From positions 25,066 through 89,065 of the forward strand of contig NZ_MWPQ01000026.1 in NCBI RefSeq assembly GCF_002028545.1: a stretch of DNA of 64,000 bases, read 5' to 3'. Of this stretch, positions 6,169-15,678 are shown piece by piece. A program made the translations under genes and the position numbers. Source of the stretch: Nitrobacter vulgaris (lineage in GTDB: Bacteria > Pseudomonadota > Alphaproteobacteria > Rhizobiales > Xanthobacteraceae). Every line of letters begins with the position of its first letter. The first letter of the stretch is position 1. The notes beneath the pieces were generated by a model that was not told where the DNA came from, did no database searches, and saw only the letters and a program-made list of their open reading frames with translations.

Positions 6169-6576
6169 ATGGGCGCACAAAAAGGCAAGGACCTGCTTCT
6201 GAAGATGAGCGATGGCTCGAGCTTCGTCACGGTGGCGGGACTGCGCAGCCGCAGGATCGCGTTCAACGCGGAGATTGTCGATATTACGAATGCGGAATCG
6301 ACCGACCGCTGGCGCGAGTTGCTTGCGGGCGCCGGCGTCAGGCGAGCGTCGCTGTCGGGACGCGGTCTGTTCAAGGACGCCGGATCCGACGCGCTGGTTC
6401 GACAGGCATTCTTCAACGGCACGATCAATGACTGTCAGGTGGTGGTACCGGACTTCGGTGCCATCGAGGGTCCGTTCCAGATCGCAAGCCTCGAATTCGC
6501 GGGCGAACACAATGGCGAGGTGACGTTCGATCTTTCGCTCGAGTCCGCTGGCGCTCTGACGTTTACGGCGCTGTGA
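6169..6576 (+). CDS. GTA g9-like major tail tube protein (TP901-1 type)
   Basis: 135 residues. MGAQKGKDLLLKMSDGSSFV, LRSRRIAFNAEIVDITNAES and the alternating beta-strand pattern are typical of TP901-1-family tail tube proteins. AAGGAG precedes the start. It sits between the terminator and chaperone genes as in RcGTA. It should polymerise into the short tail tube. Confidence 0.9.
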   Translation: MGAQKGKDLLLKMSDGSSFVTVAGLRSRRIAFNAEIVDITNAESTDRWRELLAGAGVRRASLSGRGLFKDAGSDALVRQAFFNGTINDCQVVVPDFGAIEGPFQIASLEFAGEHNGEVTFDLSLESAGALTFTAL

Positions 6577-6591
6577 GACGAAAGGATTCAA

Positions 6592-6912
6592 ATGCCCAAC
6601 AAATATCGCGGTGAGATCGGTGCCGAGCTTGGCGGACGGCAGCGCACGCTGGTGTTGACGCTGGGCGCCCTGGCGGAGCTTGAATCCGCATTCGGCGCTG
6701 GCGACCTGATGGCGCTCGCGGAGCGGTTCGGTTCGGGGCGAGTGTCGTCGCGCGACTTGATCCGTATCATCGGTGCCGGCCTGCGCGGTGCGGGAGAGGC
6801 TGTCAGCGACGATGATGTGGCCGTGATGACGGTGGAGGGCGGCGCGGCTGGCTTCGTCAGGATCGCGGCGGATCTGATCGGCGCGACCTTCGACGAGAGC
6901 GGGGCTCCATGA
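6592..6912 (+). CDS. GTA g10-like tail protein (GTA_gp10 family)
   Basis: 106 residues: MPNKYRGEIGAELGGRQRTL then TLGALAELESAFG and LADLIGATFDESG-like helices. This family is nearly restricted to GTA-type clusters and is thought to act in tail assembly with the next small protein. The end overlaps the next start (ATG 6909) by four bases. Confidence 0.85.
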   Translation: MPNKYRGEIGAELGGRQRTLVLTLGALAELESAFGAGDLMALAERFGSGRVSSRDLIRIIGAGLRGAGEAVSDDDVAVMTVEGGAAGFVRIAADLIGATFDESGAP

Positions 6913-7121
6913 AGCCGTTCCCGTGGCAACAGGCAATGGGCTTCGGCTTCGGCGTGTTGCGTCTTGCGCCGGATGATTTCTGGCGGATGACGCCGCGCGA
7001 ACTGGCGCAGGCGATCCGCGCGATCCAGGGGTATGCGACCGCGCCGCTGGCGCGGGCCGAGCTCGATGAATTGCAGGCACGGTTTCCGGATGCGCCGCCC
7101 AAGGGAGGACGCGATGACTGA
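6909..7121 (+). CDS. GTA tail assembly chaperone (rcc01693-like, g10.1)
   Basis: 70 residues: FPWQQAMGFGFGVLRLAPDD then FWRMTPRELAQAI, a hallmark of the small chaperone between g10 and g11 in GTA clusters. It is helical and soluble. It overlaps both neighbours (four bases with g10, eight with g11), so the three are probably co-translated. Confidence 0.85.
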   Translation: MKPFPWQQAMGFGFGVLRLAPDDFWRMTPRELAQAIRAIQGYATAPLARAELDELQARFPDAPPKGGRDD

Positions 7122-7689
7122 CGACACGAGTTTGCAGGATACGTCGAGCACGCTGGATGGCCTCACCGCAAAGACCCAGGCGCTGACGATCAGCGCAGGC
7201 GGTTTTGCACGAGCGATGACGCAGGCTTTTTCATCATCGGTCGTCGGCGGCAAGCAGTTCGACGACGTGCTGAAGACGCTGGCGCTGCGCGTCTCGGGTC
7301 TCGCCGTGACGGCGGCGTTCAAGCCGCTGACGGCGAGCCTGACCAGCGGCATCTCCAGCCTATTTTCGGGGCTTGCTGGCAGCATTGGTTCGACCGCGTC
7401 CAACGCGCTTGGCTCGATCAAGCCGTTCGCGACCGGCGGCGTGATCGGCATGCCTAGCTATTTTCCGATGATGGATGGCGGCGTTGGTCTCGCCGGGGAG
7501 GCGGGACCAGAAGCGATCATGCCGCTGGCGCGCGGGTCCGACGGCCGGCTTGGCGTTTCCGGCAAGGGCGGCGGTAACAGCATCACGGTGCAGATCGCGA
7601 CGCCCGACATCGACAGCTTCCGCCGCTCCGAGAGTTACATCGCGGGCCAGATCGCGCGCGCGGTGGCGCGAGGACAGCGGAGCTTGTGA
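7114..7689 (+). CDS. GTA g11-like short tape measure protein
   Basis: 191 residues from ATG 7114, which follows GGGAGG; the frame is open further upstream but overlaps the chaperone. Mostly small residues and helices with a hydrophobic middle, ending in the conserved FATGGVIGMPSYFP and GEAGPEAIMPLARG motifs of tape measure C-termini. At ~190 residues it would set a very short tail, as in RcGTA particles. Confidence 0.85.
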   Translation: MTDDTSLQDTSSTLDGLTAKTQALTISAGGFARAMTQAFSSSVVGGKQFDDVLKTLALRVSGLAVTAAFKPLTASLTSGISSLFSGLAGSIGSTASNALGSIKPFATGGVIGMPSYFPMMDGGVGLAGEAGPEAIMPLARGSDGRLGVSGKGGGNSITVQIATPDIDSFRRSESYIAGQIARAVARGQRSL

Positions 7690-7692
7690 CAC

Positions 7693-8334
7693 ATGACCAG
7701 CTTTCACGAAGTGCTGTTTCCGCTCGACGTCGCGCTGAAGAGCGCGGGCGGGCCGGAGCGGCGAACCGATATCGTCAGCTTCGGCTCGGGCCGCGAGGCG
7801 CGCAACGCGCGCTGGGCGCAGTCGCGGCGGCGCTTTGACGCCGGCTACGGCGTCAAGACGCTGGATACCTTGCAGGCTGTTATTGCTTTCTTCGAGGAGC
7901 GGCGCGGAAGGCTTTACGGCTTTCGCTGGCGTGACCGGCTGGATTGCGGTTCCGCGACGACTGGGAGCGTTATCTCGCCGCTCGATCAGGTCATCGGAAT
8001 AGGAGACGGAACGACATCGACGTTTCAGTTGATCAAGACATATGGCGGCGCGTTCGCGCCTTATGCGCGCGTGATCGCCAAGCCGGTGAACGGCAGCGTG
8101 CGTGTCGCGGTTGCCGATAGCGAGATGGTGGCGGGATCGACCTTCACCTGCGACGCCACCGTCGGCGTTGTGACGTTTCTTCCGGGGCACACGCCGCCGC
8201 CGGGAGCGGCTGTCACCGCCGGATTCAATTTCGACGTGCCGGTGCGGTTCGACACCGACTATCTCGAAGTCGATCTCGCGACCTTCGCCGCCGGCGCCAT
8301 TCCGAAGATTCCGCTGGTGGAGATCCGCACGTGA
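7693..8334 (+). CDS. GTA g12-like distal tail protein (DUF2460)
   Basis: 213 residues. FHEVLFPLDVALKSAGGPER, RRFDAGYGVKTLD and FRWRDRLD are DUF2460 signatures. In RcGTA this protein joins the tube to the baseplate hub. The stop overlaps the GTG start of g13. Confidence 0.9.
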   Translation: MTSFHEVLFPLDVALKSAGGPERRTDIVSFGSGREARNARWAQSRRRFDAGYGVKTLDTLQAVIAFFEERRGRLYGFRWRDRLDCGSATTGSVISPLDQVIGIGDGTTSTFQLIKTYGGAFAPYARVIAKPVNGSVRVAVADSEMVAGSTFTCDATVGVVTFLPGHTPPPGAAVTAGFNFDVPVRFDTDYLEVDLATFAAGAIPKIPLVEIRT

Positions 8335-9224
8335 GAAGCATTCCCTCCGCGCTTCAGGCAAAACTCGATTCCGGCGCGACCACTCTGGCGCGCTGCTGGA
8401 TTGTGACGCGGCGCGACGGCGTCGTGCTCGGCTTCACCGATCACGATTGCGATCTGACGATCGGCAGCGTCGTCTGTCGCGCCGCGACCGGCTTTACCGC
8501 GTCGGAAGCCACCAGCCGCTTCGATCTGGCTGTCGATGGCGCCGAGATATCGGGGGCATTCTCGGACGATACTCTGAGCGAAGCCGATCTCTCCGCCGGA
8601 CGTTACGACGCCGCCGAGGTCGCGACCTGGCTGGTTGATTGGAGCGACGTCTCGCTGAAGATCCTGATCGCCCGCGGCACCATAGGAGAGGTCCGGCGCG
8701 AGGGGGCCGCGTTCACCGCGGAATTGCGCGGGCTCGCGGATGCGCTGACGCAGGATAGCGGACGCCTGTTTACGGCGCGGTGCGGTGTCGATCTTGGCGA
8801 CGGAAAATGCCGTGTCGATCTGACCAGCTCGACCTTTCGCAGCAGTGGGACGGTCACAGCAATCGAAGGAACGTCGATCCTCGCCGTTTCGGGCCTTATT
8901 GGCTTTGCCGGCGGCTGGTTCACAGCGGGGCGATTGAACTGGACCGGCGGGGCCAACGCCGGGCTTGCGATTGAGGTCAAACAGCACCGCGTCGTCGCGG
9001 GCGAGGTGCTGATATCGCTGTGGCAGGCGATGGCGGAGCCGATAGCTATCGGCGACAGCTTCGTGATCACCGCCGGCTGCGACAAGAGTTTCGCGACCTG
9101 CCGCGACCGCTTTGCCAACACCGACAATTTTCGCGGCTTTCCGCAGATTCCCGGCAACGATTTCGTCGTCAGCTATCCGCTGCCCGGTTCGCCCGACAAC
9201 GGCAACGGCAGCAAGGCGTTGTGA
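8331..9224 (+). CDS. GTA g13-like baseplate hub protein (DUF2163)
   Basis: 297 residues with a GTG start at 8331 overlapping the g12 stop (GTGA). The N-terminal domain has ARCWIVTRRDGVVLGFTDHD, and the C-terminal part TAGCDKSFATCRDRFANTDN with clustered cysteines. The RcGTA hub is reported to bind an iron-sulfur cluster with equivalent cysteines; the ones here (RCGVDLGDGKC, GCDKSFATC) would fit, by inference. Confidence 0.9.
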   Translation: MRSIPSALQAKLDSGATTLARCWIVTRRDGVVLGFTDHDCDLTIGSVVCRAATGFTASEATSRFDLAVDGAEISGAFSDDTLSEADLSAGRYDAAEVATWLVDWSDVSLKILIARGTIGEVRREGAAFTAELRGLADALTQDSGRLFTARCGVDLGDGKCRVDLTSSTFRSSGTVTAIEGTSILAVSGLIGFAGGWFTAGRLNWTGGANAGLAIEVKQHRVVAGEVLISLWQAMAEPIAIGDSFVITAGCDKSFATCRDRFANTDNFRGFPQIPGNDFVVSYPLPGSPDNGNGSKAL

Positions 9225-9235
9225 AGGAGCCGCTC

Positions 9236-9682
9236 GTGACTTGCGCGTATTCGACCCGCGCGGCCATCGTCGCGGAAGCCCGCGCCTGGATTGGCACGCC
9301 CTATCGGCATCAGGCCTCGCTCAAGGGGGTCGGCTGCGACTGTCTCGGCCTCGTGCGCGGCGTCTGGCGCAATTGCATCGGCGATGAGCCGGAAGTGCCG
9401 CCGCCCTACGCGCCGGACTGGGCCGAAGCAAAAGGCGACGAGACACTGGCCGCGGCGGCGCTGCGCCATCTCGTTCCGGTCACGTGCGACGGTTTCGAAG
9501 CGGGCGACGTGCTGCTGTTTCGGTGGCGTGACGGGTTTGTCGCCAAGCATGTCGCGATCGCATCGAGTGAGCGCACCATGATTCATGCACATGACGGCGC
9601 GGCCGTCTGCGAAATCGTCCTCGCGCCGTGGTGGCGGCGACGGCTGGCTTATGCATTTCGTTTTCCCGGAGTTTCTGACTGA
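9236..9682 (+). CDS. GTA g14-like NlpC/P60 peptidase
   Basis: 148 residues from GTG 9236, chosen because AAGGAG lies just upstream; the longer open frame overlaps g13. NlpC/P60 motifs: GVGCDCLGLVRGVW with the catalytic Cys, and HVAIASSE-like context with the His. It should cleave peptidoglycan peptides to let DNA enter the recipient periplasm. The stop overlaps the g15 ATG (TGATG). Confidence 0.88.
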   Translation: MTCAYSTRAAIVAEARAWIGTPYRHQASLKGVGCDCLGLVRGVWRNCIGDEPEVPPPYAPDWAEAKGDETLAAAALRHLVPVTCDGFEAGDVLLFRWRDGFVAKHVAIASSERTMIHAHDGAAVCEIVLAPWWRRRLAYAFRFPGVSD

Positions 9683-12600
9683 TGGCAGCGCTTGTTCTTT
9701 CCGTCGCAGGCGGCGCCGCTGGCGCGTTGTTCGGGCCGGCAGGTGCAATTGCCGGGCGTCTCGCCGGCGCGCTGATCGGAAATGTCGTCGATCGCAAGCT
9801 GTTCGGGCCAGGAAACCAGACGATCGTCGGGCCGCGCCTCGCCGATCTCGATGTGATGGCCTCGACCGAGGGCGCGCCGATTCCGCGCGTTTACGGACGC
9901 GCCCGGCTGTCGGGTCAGGTGATCTGGGCGACGCGGCTCGAAGAGGCCGTCAACAGCGAAACCTCGTCGTCCGGCGGCAAGGGCGGCCTGTTCAGCGGAC
10001 CGAGCACGACGACCACCACTTACAGCTATTTCGCTAATTTCGCGGTTGGTCTTTGCGAAGGCGTCATCGGCCGTGTCGGGCGGATTTGGGCCGACGGCAG
10101 TCCTCTGGATGTGTCCGGCCTGACCTTCCGGGTCCATCGTGGCACCGAGGATCAGGCTCCTGACGATCTGATCGTCGCAAAAGAAGGGGCGAGCAACGCG
10201 CCGGCCTATCGCGGGCTCGCCTATGTCGTGTTCGAGCGGATGCCGCTGGCAAAATTTGGCAACCGCATTCCGCAGCTCTCGTTCGAGATCATCCGCCCCA
10301 TAGGCCAACTTGAACGGATGGTACGTGCCGTGACGCTGATCCCCGGCACCACCGAATTCGGCTATGAGCCGTCCGCCATCGTGCGATCGCTCGGTCCGGG
10401 TCAGTCGGCGCCGGAAAACCGGCATGTGATGAATGCTGAATCCGACGTGATCGCGGCGCTCGATGACTTGCAGGGCATGTGCCCCAATCTCGAACGCGTG
10501 GCCGTAGTGGTGGCGTGGTTCGGATCGGACCTTCGCGCCGGAAGCTGCGTGGTGCGTCCCGGCGTCGACAGCGCGAGCAAGATCACGCGCGGCAGCGACT
10601 GGTCGGTGGCTGGGGTGACACGAGAAAGCGCTTATGTGGTGTCACAGGTCGATGGTCGTCCGGCCTTCGGCGGCACGCCGTCCGACGACAGTGTCGTGCA
10701 TCTGATTGCAGAACTGAAGGCGCGCGGCCTCAAGGTCACGTTCTATCCCTTCATCATGATGGACCTTCCGGCAGGTAACGGCCTGAGCGATCCGTGGAGC
10801 GGAGCCTCGTCGCAGCCAGCCTATCCCTGGCGCGGCCGCATCACTTGCGATCCCGCGCCGGGACAAACGGGTTCGCCGCAGGACACCGCGCCGGCGGCGA
10901 CGCAGGTCGCCAGTTTCTTCACGAGTGGAAGCTGGAACTACCGCGCCATGATCCTGCACTATGCCAACCTGACGGCCTCCGCGGGAGGCGTCGATGCGTT
11001 TCTGATCGGCTCGGAGTTGCGGTCGTTGACGCGCGTGCGCTCGGGGGCCGGCATCTATCCTGCCGTCGATGCGCTGGTGACGCTTGCGGTGGACGTGAAA
11101 TCCATCGTCGGCTCGTCGACGATCGTGACCTATGGCGCGGACTGGACAGAATATGGCGCGGATGTCGTTGACGCCGGTGCGTCCGAGGTTCGCTTTCCGC
11201 TCGATCCGCTGTGGGCGTGCAGTGCAATCGACGCGGTGGGGATCGACTACTATGCGCCGCTCGCGGACTGGCGCGACGAGGCCGGACATCTGGATGCAAG
11301 CGTCGCAGCCTCGACCTATGATCTCGATTACCTCGCGGAGAATGTCTATGGCGGCGAGGGTTTCGATTGGTATTACACAGATGACTCGGCGCGCGCCGCG
11401 CAGAACCGCACGCCGATTACCGACGGACTTGGCAAGCCGTGGACATTCCGCGTCAAGGACATCAAGTCGTGGTGGTCGTCAGCGCATTATGAGCGGGTCG
11501 GCGGGGTCGAACTTCCAAGCCCGACCGCGTGGGCGCCGCAAAGCAAGCCGGTCTGGCTGACGGAGGTCGGCTGTCCGGCGGTAGATAAAGGCGCCAACCA
11601 ACCGAACGTGTTTCCCGACCCCAAATCGTCGGAAAACCACCTGCCGTATTTCTCGAGCGGTAGCCGCGATGATCTGATCCAGCGCCGCTATCTGCAAGCC
11701 TTTCTCGGCAAGCTGGATCCATCGTTCGGCGCGGCGGATGCCGACAATCCCGTCTCTCCGATCTATGGGAGCCGCATGATCGAGCCGTCCGCGATCCACC
11801 TTTGGACCTGGGATGCGCGACCATATCCGGCGTTTCCCGCCGCGACCGAGGTCTGGAGCGACGGACCGAACTGGCAGACCGGGCACTGGCTCACCGGCCG
11901 TCTCGGCGCGGCGCCGATGGATGCGCTGGTGCAGGCGCTTCTTGCCGATTGCGACGTCACCGGCGCCGACACCTCGGCGCTGCGCGAGAGCTGCGACGGC
12001 TACGTGGTCGACCGGCCGATGTCGCCGCGCGCCATGATCGAACCGCTTGCCGGGGCTTACGCCTTCGATGCCTCCGCGGCAGACGGAACGCTGCGCTTCG
12101 TTTCGCGGGGCGGTATCCCGATTGCGGAATTTGTGGAAGATGATCTGGTGCTGACGGGCGACGGCGGGCTGGCGCGGCTCACGCGCGCGCAGGAAACCGA
12201 ATTGCCGCGCGAAGCGCGCTTTGGTTTTACCGACGGGACGGTCGATTACAGGCGCTCTGCTGTGACCTCGCGCCGGCTGGCCGGTGGTTCGAACCGGAGC
12301 GTTCACTCCGATCTCGCGGTTGTCAGCGATGACGCGGCGATGGCGCGCCGCACCGAGGTTTGGCTTCAGGATTTGTGGGCCGGCCGCGAAAGCGCCGCGT
12401 TCGCGCTCGGACCGCAATGCCTGTCGCTCACGCCGGGCGATGTAATCGCCGTGACGATCAACGGGCGGAGACGGCTATTCGAAATCAGCGCACTGCTTGA
12501 TGCCGAAGCGCGGCAAGTCACTGCCCGCAGCATCGATCCCGAAGTCTTCTCCGTGCCGCTGTCGACACCGCGGCCGACGCGACCCGGAATTCCAGCGGCG

Positions 12601-13536
12601 CTCGGACCGGTTCAGGTTGCAGTGCTCGATCTGCCGATGATCGAGTCATCGGAGCCGCCGGTCCTGACGCGGCTCGCCGTCTTTGCCAGCCCCTGGCCGA
12701 CGTCGGTGACGGTATGGACCTCGCCGGACGGTGCGGGTTTTCAGCCGGCGGCGATTATTCCGGCGCCCTCGACATCGGGCGAAACGCTCGATCCGCTGCC
12801 GGCCGGAGCCCCAGGGCGATGGGACCGCGGCAACGCCTTGCGCGTGCGTCTCTACGGCGGCCTGCTCACGTCGGTGTCCGATGCCCGCGTGCTCGCCGGC
12901 GCCAATGCGGCGGCGGTGCAGAACCCGAACGGCGATTGGGAGATCCTACAGTTTGCCAATGCGGAGCTGGTGGACAGCGGCACGTATAAACTGTCGCGCC
13001 TGCTGCGCGGGCAGGCTGGCAGCGATTACGCCATCACTGATGTGTTGCCGCCGGGCGCGCCCTTTGTTCTCCTCGACACGCGTCTTGTGCCGCTGGCGAA
13101 AGGATTGAACGCGCAGGATCGTCCGATCCTGGTGCGGCTTGCCGCCGCCGGACGCAACCATGACGATCCCACGGCGGTGGCGCTGACGGTCACGCCGCGC
13201 GCGACTGCCCTGCTGCCGCTGTCACCGGTGCATGTGAAAGCGTTCCGCGAGAACGGCGGTGTGCGTATCTCGTGGATTCGCCGGACGCGCATCGACGGCG
13301 ACGGCTGGGGCGTCGAAGTGCCGCTCGGCGAGGATGTCGAAGCATACACGCTCGACGTTTTCTCGGGCGGAGCGATCGTGCGCAGCATCGCATGCAGCGC
13401 GCCCGAAGCGTTTTACCCCGATGCCGACGAACTGACGGATTTCGGCGCGCCGCAGAGCAGTCTGCACCTCCGCGTCGCGCAAGTATCGGCGACCGTCGGC
13501 CCCGGTCACCCTACTGAACTTACTCTCACCCTCTGA
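9682..13536 (+). CDS. GTA g15-like central tail fibre/host-contact protein
   Basis: 1284 residues, the largest gene of the cluster. A hydrophobic N-terminal stretch rich in Gly/Ala (residues 1-35) precedes the baseplate part (IPRVYGRARLSGQVIWATRL). Residues ~270-680 form a glycoside-hydrolase-like TIM barrel (FLIGSELRSLTRVRSG, AVGIDYYAPLADWR, PVWLTEVGCPAVDKGANQ) typical of the GTA_TIM domain. A phage-tail module and a beta-rich C-terminus follow. In RcGTA the homolog forms the tip that contacts the cell and may cut surface glycan. Confidence 0.9.
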   Translation: MAALVLSVAGGAAGALFGPAGAIAGRLAGALIGNVVDRKLFGPGNQTIVGPRLADLDVMASTEGAPIPRVYGRARLSGQVIWATRLEEAVNSETSSSGGKGGLFSGPSTTTTTYSYFANFAVGLCEGVIGRVGRIWADGSPLDVSGLTFRVHRGTEDQAPDDLIVAKEGASNAPAYRGLAYVVFERMPLAKFGNRIPQLSFEIIRPIGQLERMVRAVTLIPGTTEFGYEPSAIVRSLGPGQSAPENRHVMNAESDVIAALDDLQGMCPNLERVAVVVAWFGSDLRAGSCVVRPGVDSASKITRGSDWSVAGVTRESAYVVSQVDGRPAFGGTPSDDSVVHLIAELKARGLKVTFYPFIMMDLPAGNGLSDPWSGASSQPAYPWRGRITCDPAPGQTGSPQDTAPAATQVASFFTSGSWNYRAMILHYANLTASAGGVDAFLIGSELRSLTRVRSGAGIYPAVDALVTLAVDVKSIVGSSTIVTYGADWTEYGADVVDAGASEVRFPLDPLWACSAIDAVGIDYYAPLADWRDEAGHLDASVAASTYDLDYLAENVYGGEGFDWYYTDDSARAAQNRTPITDGLGKPWTFRVKDIKSWWSSAHYERVGGVELPSPTAWAPQSKPVWLTEVGCPAVDKGANQPNVFPDPKSSENHLPYFSSGSRDDLIQRRYLQAFLGKLDPSFGAADADNPVSPIYGSRMIEPSAIHLWTWDARPYPAFPAATEVWSDGPNWQTGHWLTGRLGAAPMDALVQALLADCDVTGADTSALRESCDGYVVDRPMSPRAMIEPLAGAYAFDASAADGTLRFVSRGGIPIAEFVEDDLVLTGDGGLARLTRAQETELPREARFGFTDGTVDYRRSAVTSRRLAGGSNRSVHSDLAVVSDDAAMARRTEVWLQDLWAGRESAAFALGPQCLSLTPGDVIAVTINGRRRLFEISALLDAEARQVTARSIDPEVFSVPLSTPRPTRPGIPAALGPVQVAVLDLPMIESSEPPVLTRLAVFASPWPTSVTVWTSPDGAGFQPAAIIPAPSTSGETLDPLPAGAPGRWDRGNALRVRLYGGLLTSVSDARVLAGANAAAVQNPNGDWEILQFANAELVDSGTYKLSRLLRGQAGSDYAITDVLPPGAPFVLLDTRLVPLAKGLNAQDRPILVRLAAAGRNHDDPTAVALTVTPRATALLPLSPVHVKAFRENGGVRISWIRRTRIDGDGWGVEVPLGEDVEAYTLDVFSGGAIVRSIACSAPEAFYPDADELTDFGAPQSSLHLRVAQVSATVGPGHPTELTLTL

Positions 13537-13542
13537 GTTGCC

Positions 13543-14931
13543 ATGACAGACACACCGAATCTCGGACTGCCGTATATCGATGGCAGCCAAGCCCAGAAGC
13601 ACGTCACTCACAATGAGGCGCTGCGCATTCTCGACGCGGCGATTCAGATCGGCGTGCTCGATCTGACGCTCACCGCGCCGCCCTCCAGTCCAGCGGAGGG
13701 CGAACGTCATGTGGTCGCAAGCGGCGCGACCGGCGCGTGGGCCGGGCAGGACGATACAATCGCGACCTGGCAGGACGGCGCCTGGGCCTTCCTCGCGCCG
13801 AAGACCGGATGGTGTATCTGGTCGGCGGCAGATGAGAGCCTGTTCGTGTTCGACGGTTCTGCGTGGCAGGGCGCGGGCGGTCCGTCGGCGCTCGATAACC
13901 TGGCGCATCTCGGCGTCAACACCGCTGCGAGCAGTCCCAATCTGCTCGCGGTCAAATCCAATGCCGCGCTGTTTGCCGCCATCGACGCTGCCGACGGCGG
14001 CACCGGCGACATGCGACTTCAGGTATCGAAGGAAAGCTCCGCTAACACGGCGTCGATCTTCTTTTCCGACAATTTCTCAGGTCGAGCGGAGTTCGGCCTC
14101 GTCGGCGCTGATACCTTCAAGCTCAAGGTGTCGGCGGACGGATCAAGCTGGACCGAGGCTCTCGATATCGATCAGGATACCGGGCAGGTGACGCTGCCAC
14201 GCGGATTGGCACTGACCGGTGTCGTTGCTCCCGCACAGATCACGGCCGATCAGAACGACTATAATCCCGCGGGCCTTGCGGCGGCGTCGGTGCTGCAAAT
14301 CAGTTCGAACGCTGCGCGCAACGTGTCCGGCCTTGCGGGCGGAGCCGAAGGGCGTTGTCTCATCGTCATCAACGTGGGCAGCCAGCCGATCACGCTGCTG
14401 AACGAAAGCGCATCGTCGTCGGCATCGAATCGTTTGTCTCTCGACAATAACCTTACGATGTCGGCGAAGCAGGCCGCGATCCTTCGTTACGACGGCACCG
14501 CCGCGCGCTGGCAAGTGATCGCGCGCGGGGCGGGGGCGGCTGCAACCAAGTCGCAGCAGCAGGCGGGCGCCGACAACACAGTGGCGGTAACGCCGGCGCA
14601 TCAGCAGGATCATGACAGTGCGGCAAAGGCATGGGGCTATTTCACCCAGTCCGGCGGCACATACACCTTGTCGGCCGGCTACAACATCGCAAGCATCAGC
14701 AAAAATTCGACGGGGAATCTCACAATCGGCTTCACGACGCCCTTTGCCTCGACGAGTTTTGCACTAGTTGCCACCGTCAACCAGTTCGGAGGGGTGGGGA
14801 CCACGGAAACGGTTCAGGAGGTGTTTGCGAGCCGCTCTTCATCCAGCGTGACGCTTGCCATCACCGGGACGGGCGCCGGCGGCAGCGCGATCGATCGCGC
14901 CTTCAGTGTCGTCGTCTTCGGTCGTCAGTGA
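13543..14931 (+). CDS. DUF2793 protein, probable tail fibre or spike
   Basis: 462 residues. The first ~115 residues match DUF2793: LGLPYIDGSQAQKHVTHNEA, then TGWCIWSAADESLFVFDGSA. The middle has beta-helix-like repeats, and the C-terminal ~100 residues are a small Ser/Thr/Gly-rich beta domain. DUF2793 proteins occur with GTA and phage tail clusters as receptor-binding parts. It follows g15 by six bases and is co-directional. The C-terminal half may set surface specificity. Confidence 0.8.
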   Translation: MTDTPNLGLPYIDGSQAQKHVTHNEALRILDAAIQIGVLDLTLTAPPSSPAEGERHVVASGATGAWAGQDDTIATWQDGAWAFLAPKTGWCIWSAADESLFVFDGSAWQGAGGPSALDNLAHLGVNTAASSPNLLAVKSNAALFAAIDAADGGTGDMRLQVSKESSANTASIFFSDNFSGRAEFGLVGADTFKLKVSADGSSWTEALDIDQDTGQVTLPRGLALTGVVAPAQITADQNDYNPAGLAAASVLQISSNAARNVSGLAGGAEGRCLIVINVGSQPITLLNESASSSASNRLSLDNNLTMSAKQAAILRYDGTAARWQVIARGAGAAATKSQQQAGADNTVAVTPAHQQDHDSAAKAWGYFTQSGGTYTLSAGYNIASISKNSTGNLTIGFTTPFASTSFALVATVNQFGGVGTTETVQEVFASRSSSSVTLAITGTGAGGSAIDRAFSVVVFGRQ

Positions 14932-14998
14932 ATTTGCGAAAAGCATCAGATGCCCTCGCCGGGTGAAGCCCGGCTCCATCGCCAAAAGGACCAATCCA

Positions 14999-15664
14999 AT
15001 GCCCAACGCAGCCTCGGCCGCGAACGCTTCCGCCATGCCTGATTTCGGAGCAGCGCTTCGCAAGCTCTGGCCGTTCGGCAATAGCAGAATTGCCGGGCTG
15101 GTCGAGACCATCACGGCAACGGCACCGGCCGTATTCGACGAACACGAGATCGCCACGCCGCTGCTGATTGCCCATGTCATGGCCCAGATCAGCCATGAAT
15201 GCGGGGCCGGGACTGCCGTGATTGAGAACCTGAATTATTCGGCGGGCCGAATGACCCAGGTTTGGCCGTCGCGGTTTCCGAACGCGTCCAGCGCCGCGCC
15301 TTACGCGCATAATCCGCGTGCGCTCGCCAACAAGGTCTACAATGGCCGCATGGGCAATCGTGCGGACTCCGACGACGGCTGGAATTTTCGCGGCCGAGGC
15401 GCCGTTCAAACAACAGGAAGGGACGGCTATCGGCGACTAGCGGCGGCGACCGGCCTCGATGTCGTGACGCATCCCGACCTAGTGAACGATCCGGCGCACT
15501 TTCTGAAATGCGGAGTCGCAGATTTCGTCAATTGCGGATGCCTTCCGTTCGCTCAAAAAGACGACGTGCGCGGTGTCACAAAGCGGCTGAACGGCGGTTA
15601 TGTCGGGCTGCGAGATCGCGAGGCGTGGCTTTCAAGATGGAAGCGTAGCCTCGGAATCCACTAA
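14999..15664 (+). CDS. GH19 chitinase-like endolysin
   Basis: 221 residues from ATG 14999 with AAAAGGA upstream; the frame is open back to 14855, overlapping the preceding gene. Catalytic-type motifs ISHECGAGTAVIENLNYSAG and FRGRGAVQTTGRDGYRR are those of GH19 endolysins. No signal peptide, so it would depend on the holin nearby for release of particles. In R. capsulatus the GTA lysis genes lie elsewhere; here one is attached to the structural cluster. Confidence 0.85.
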   Translation: MPNAASAANASAMPDFGAALRKLWPFGNSRIAGLVETITATAPAVFDEHEIATPLLIAHVMAQISHECGAGTAVIENLNYSAGRMTQVWPSRFPNASSAAPYAHNPRALANKVYNGRMGNRADSDDGWNFRGRGAVQTTGRDGYRRLAAATGLDVVTHPDLVNDPAHFLKCGVADFVNCGCLPFAQKDDVRGVTKRLNGGYVGLRDREAWLSRWKRSLGIH

Positions 15665-15678
15665 AGGGAAAATCTTTC

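Noticed and set aside
9649-12417. Long minus-strand frames (258 and 312 codons) inside g15
   Set aside because: Arginine-rich antisense shadows typical of GC-rich coding DNA; the plus-strand frame has clear domains.
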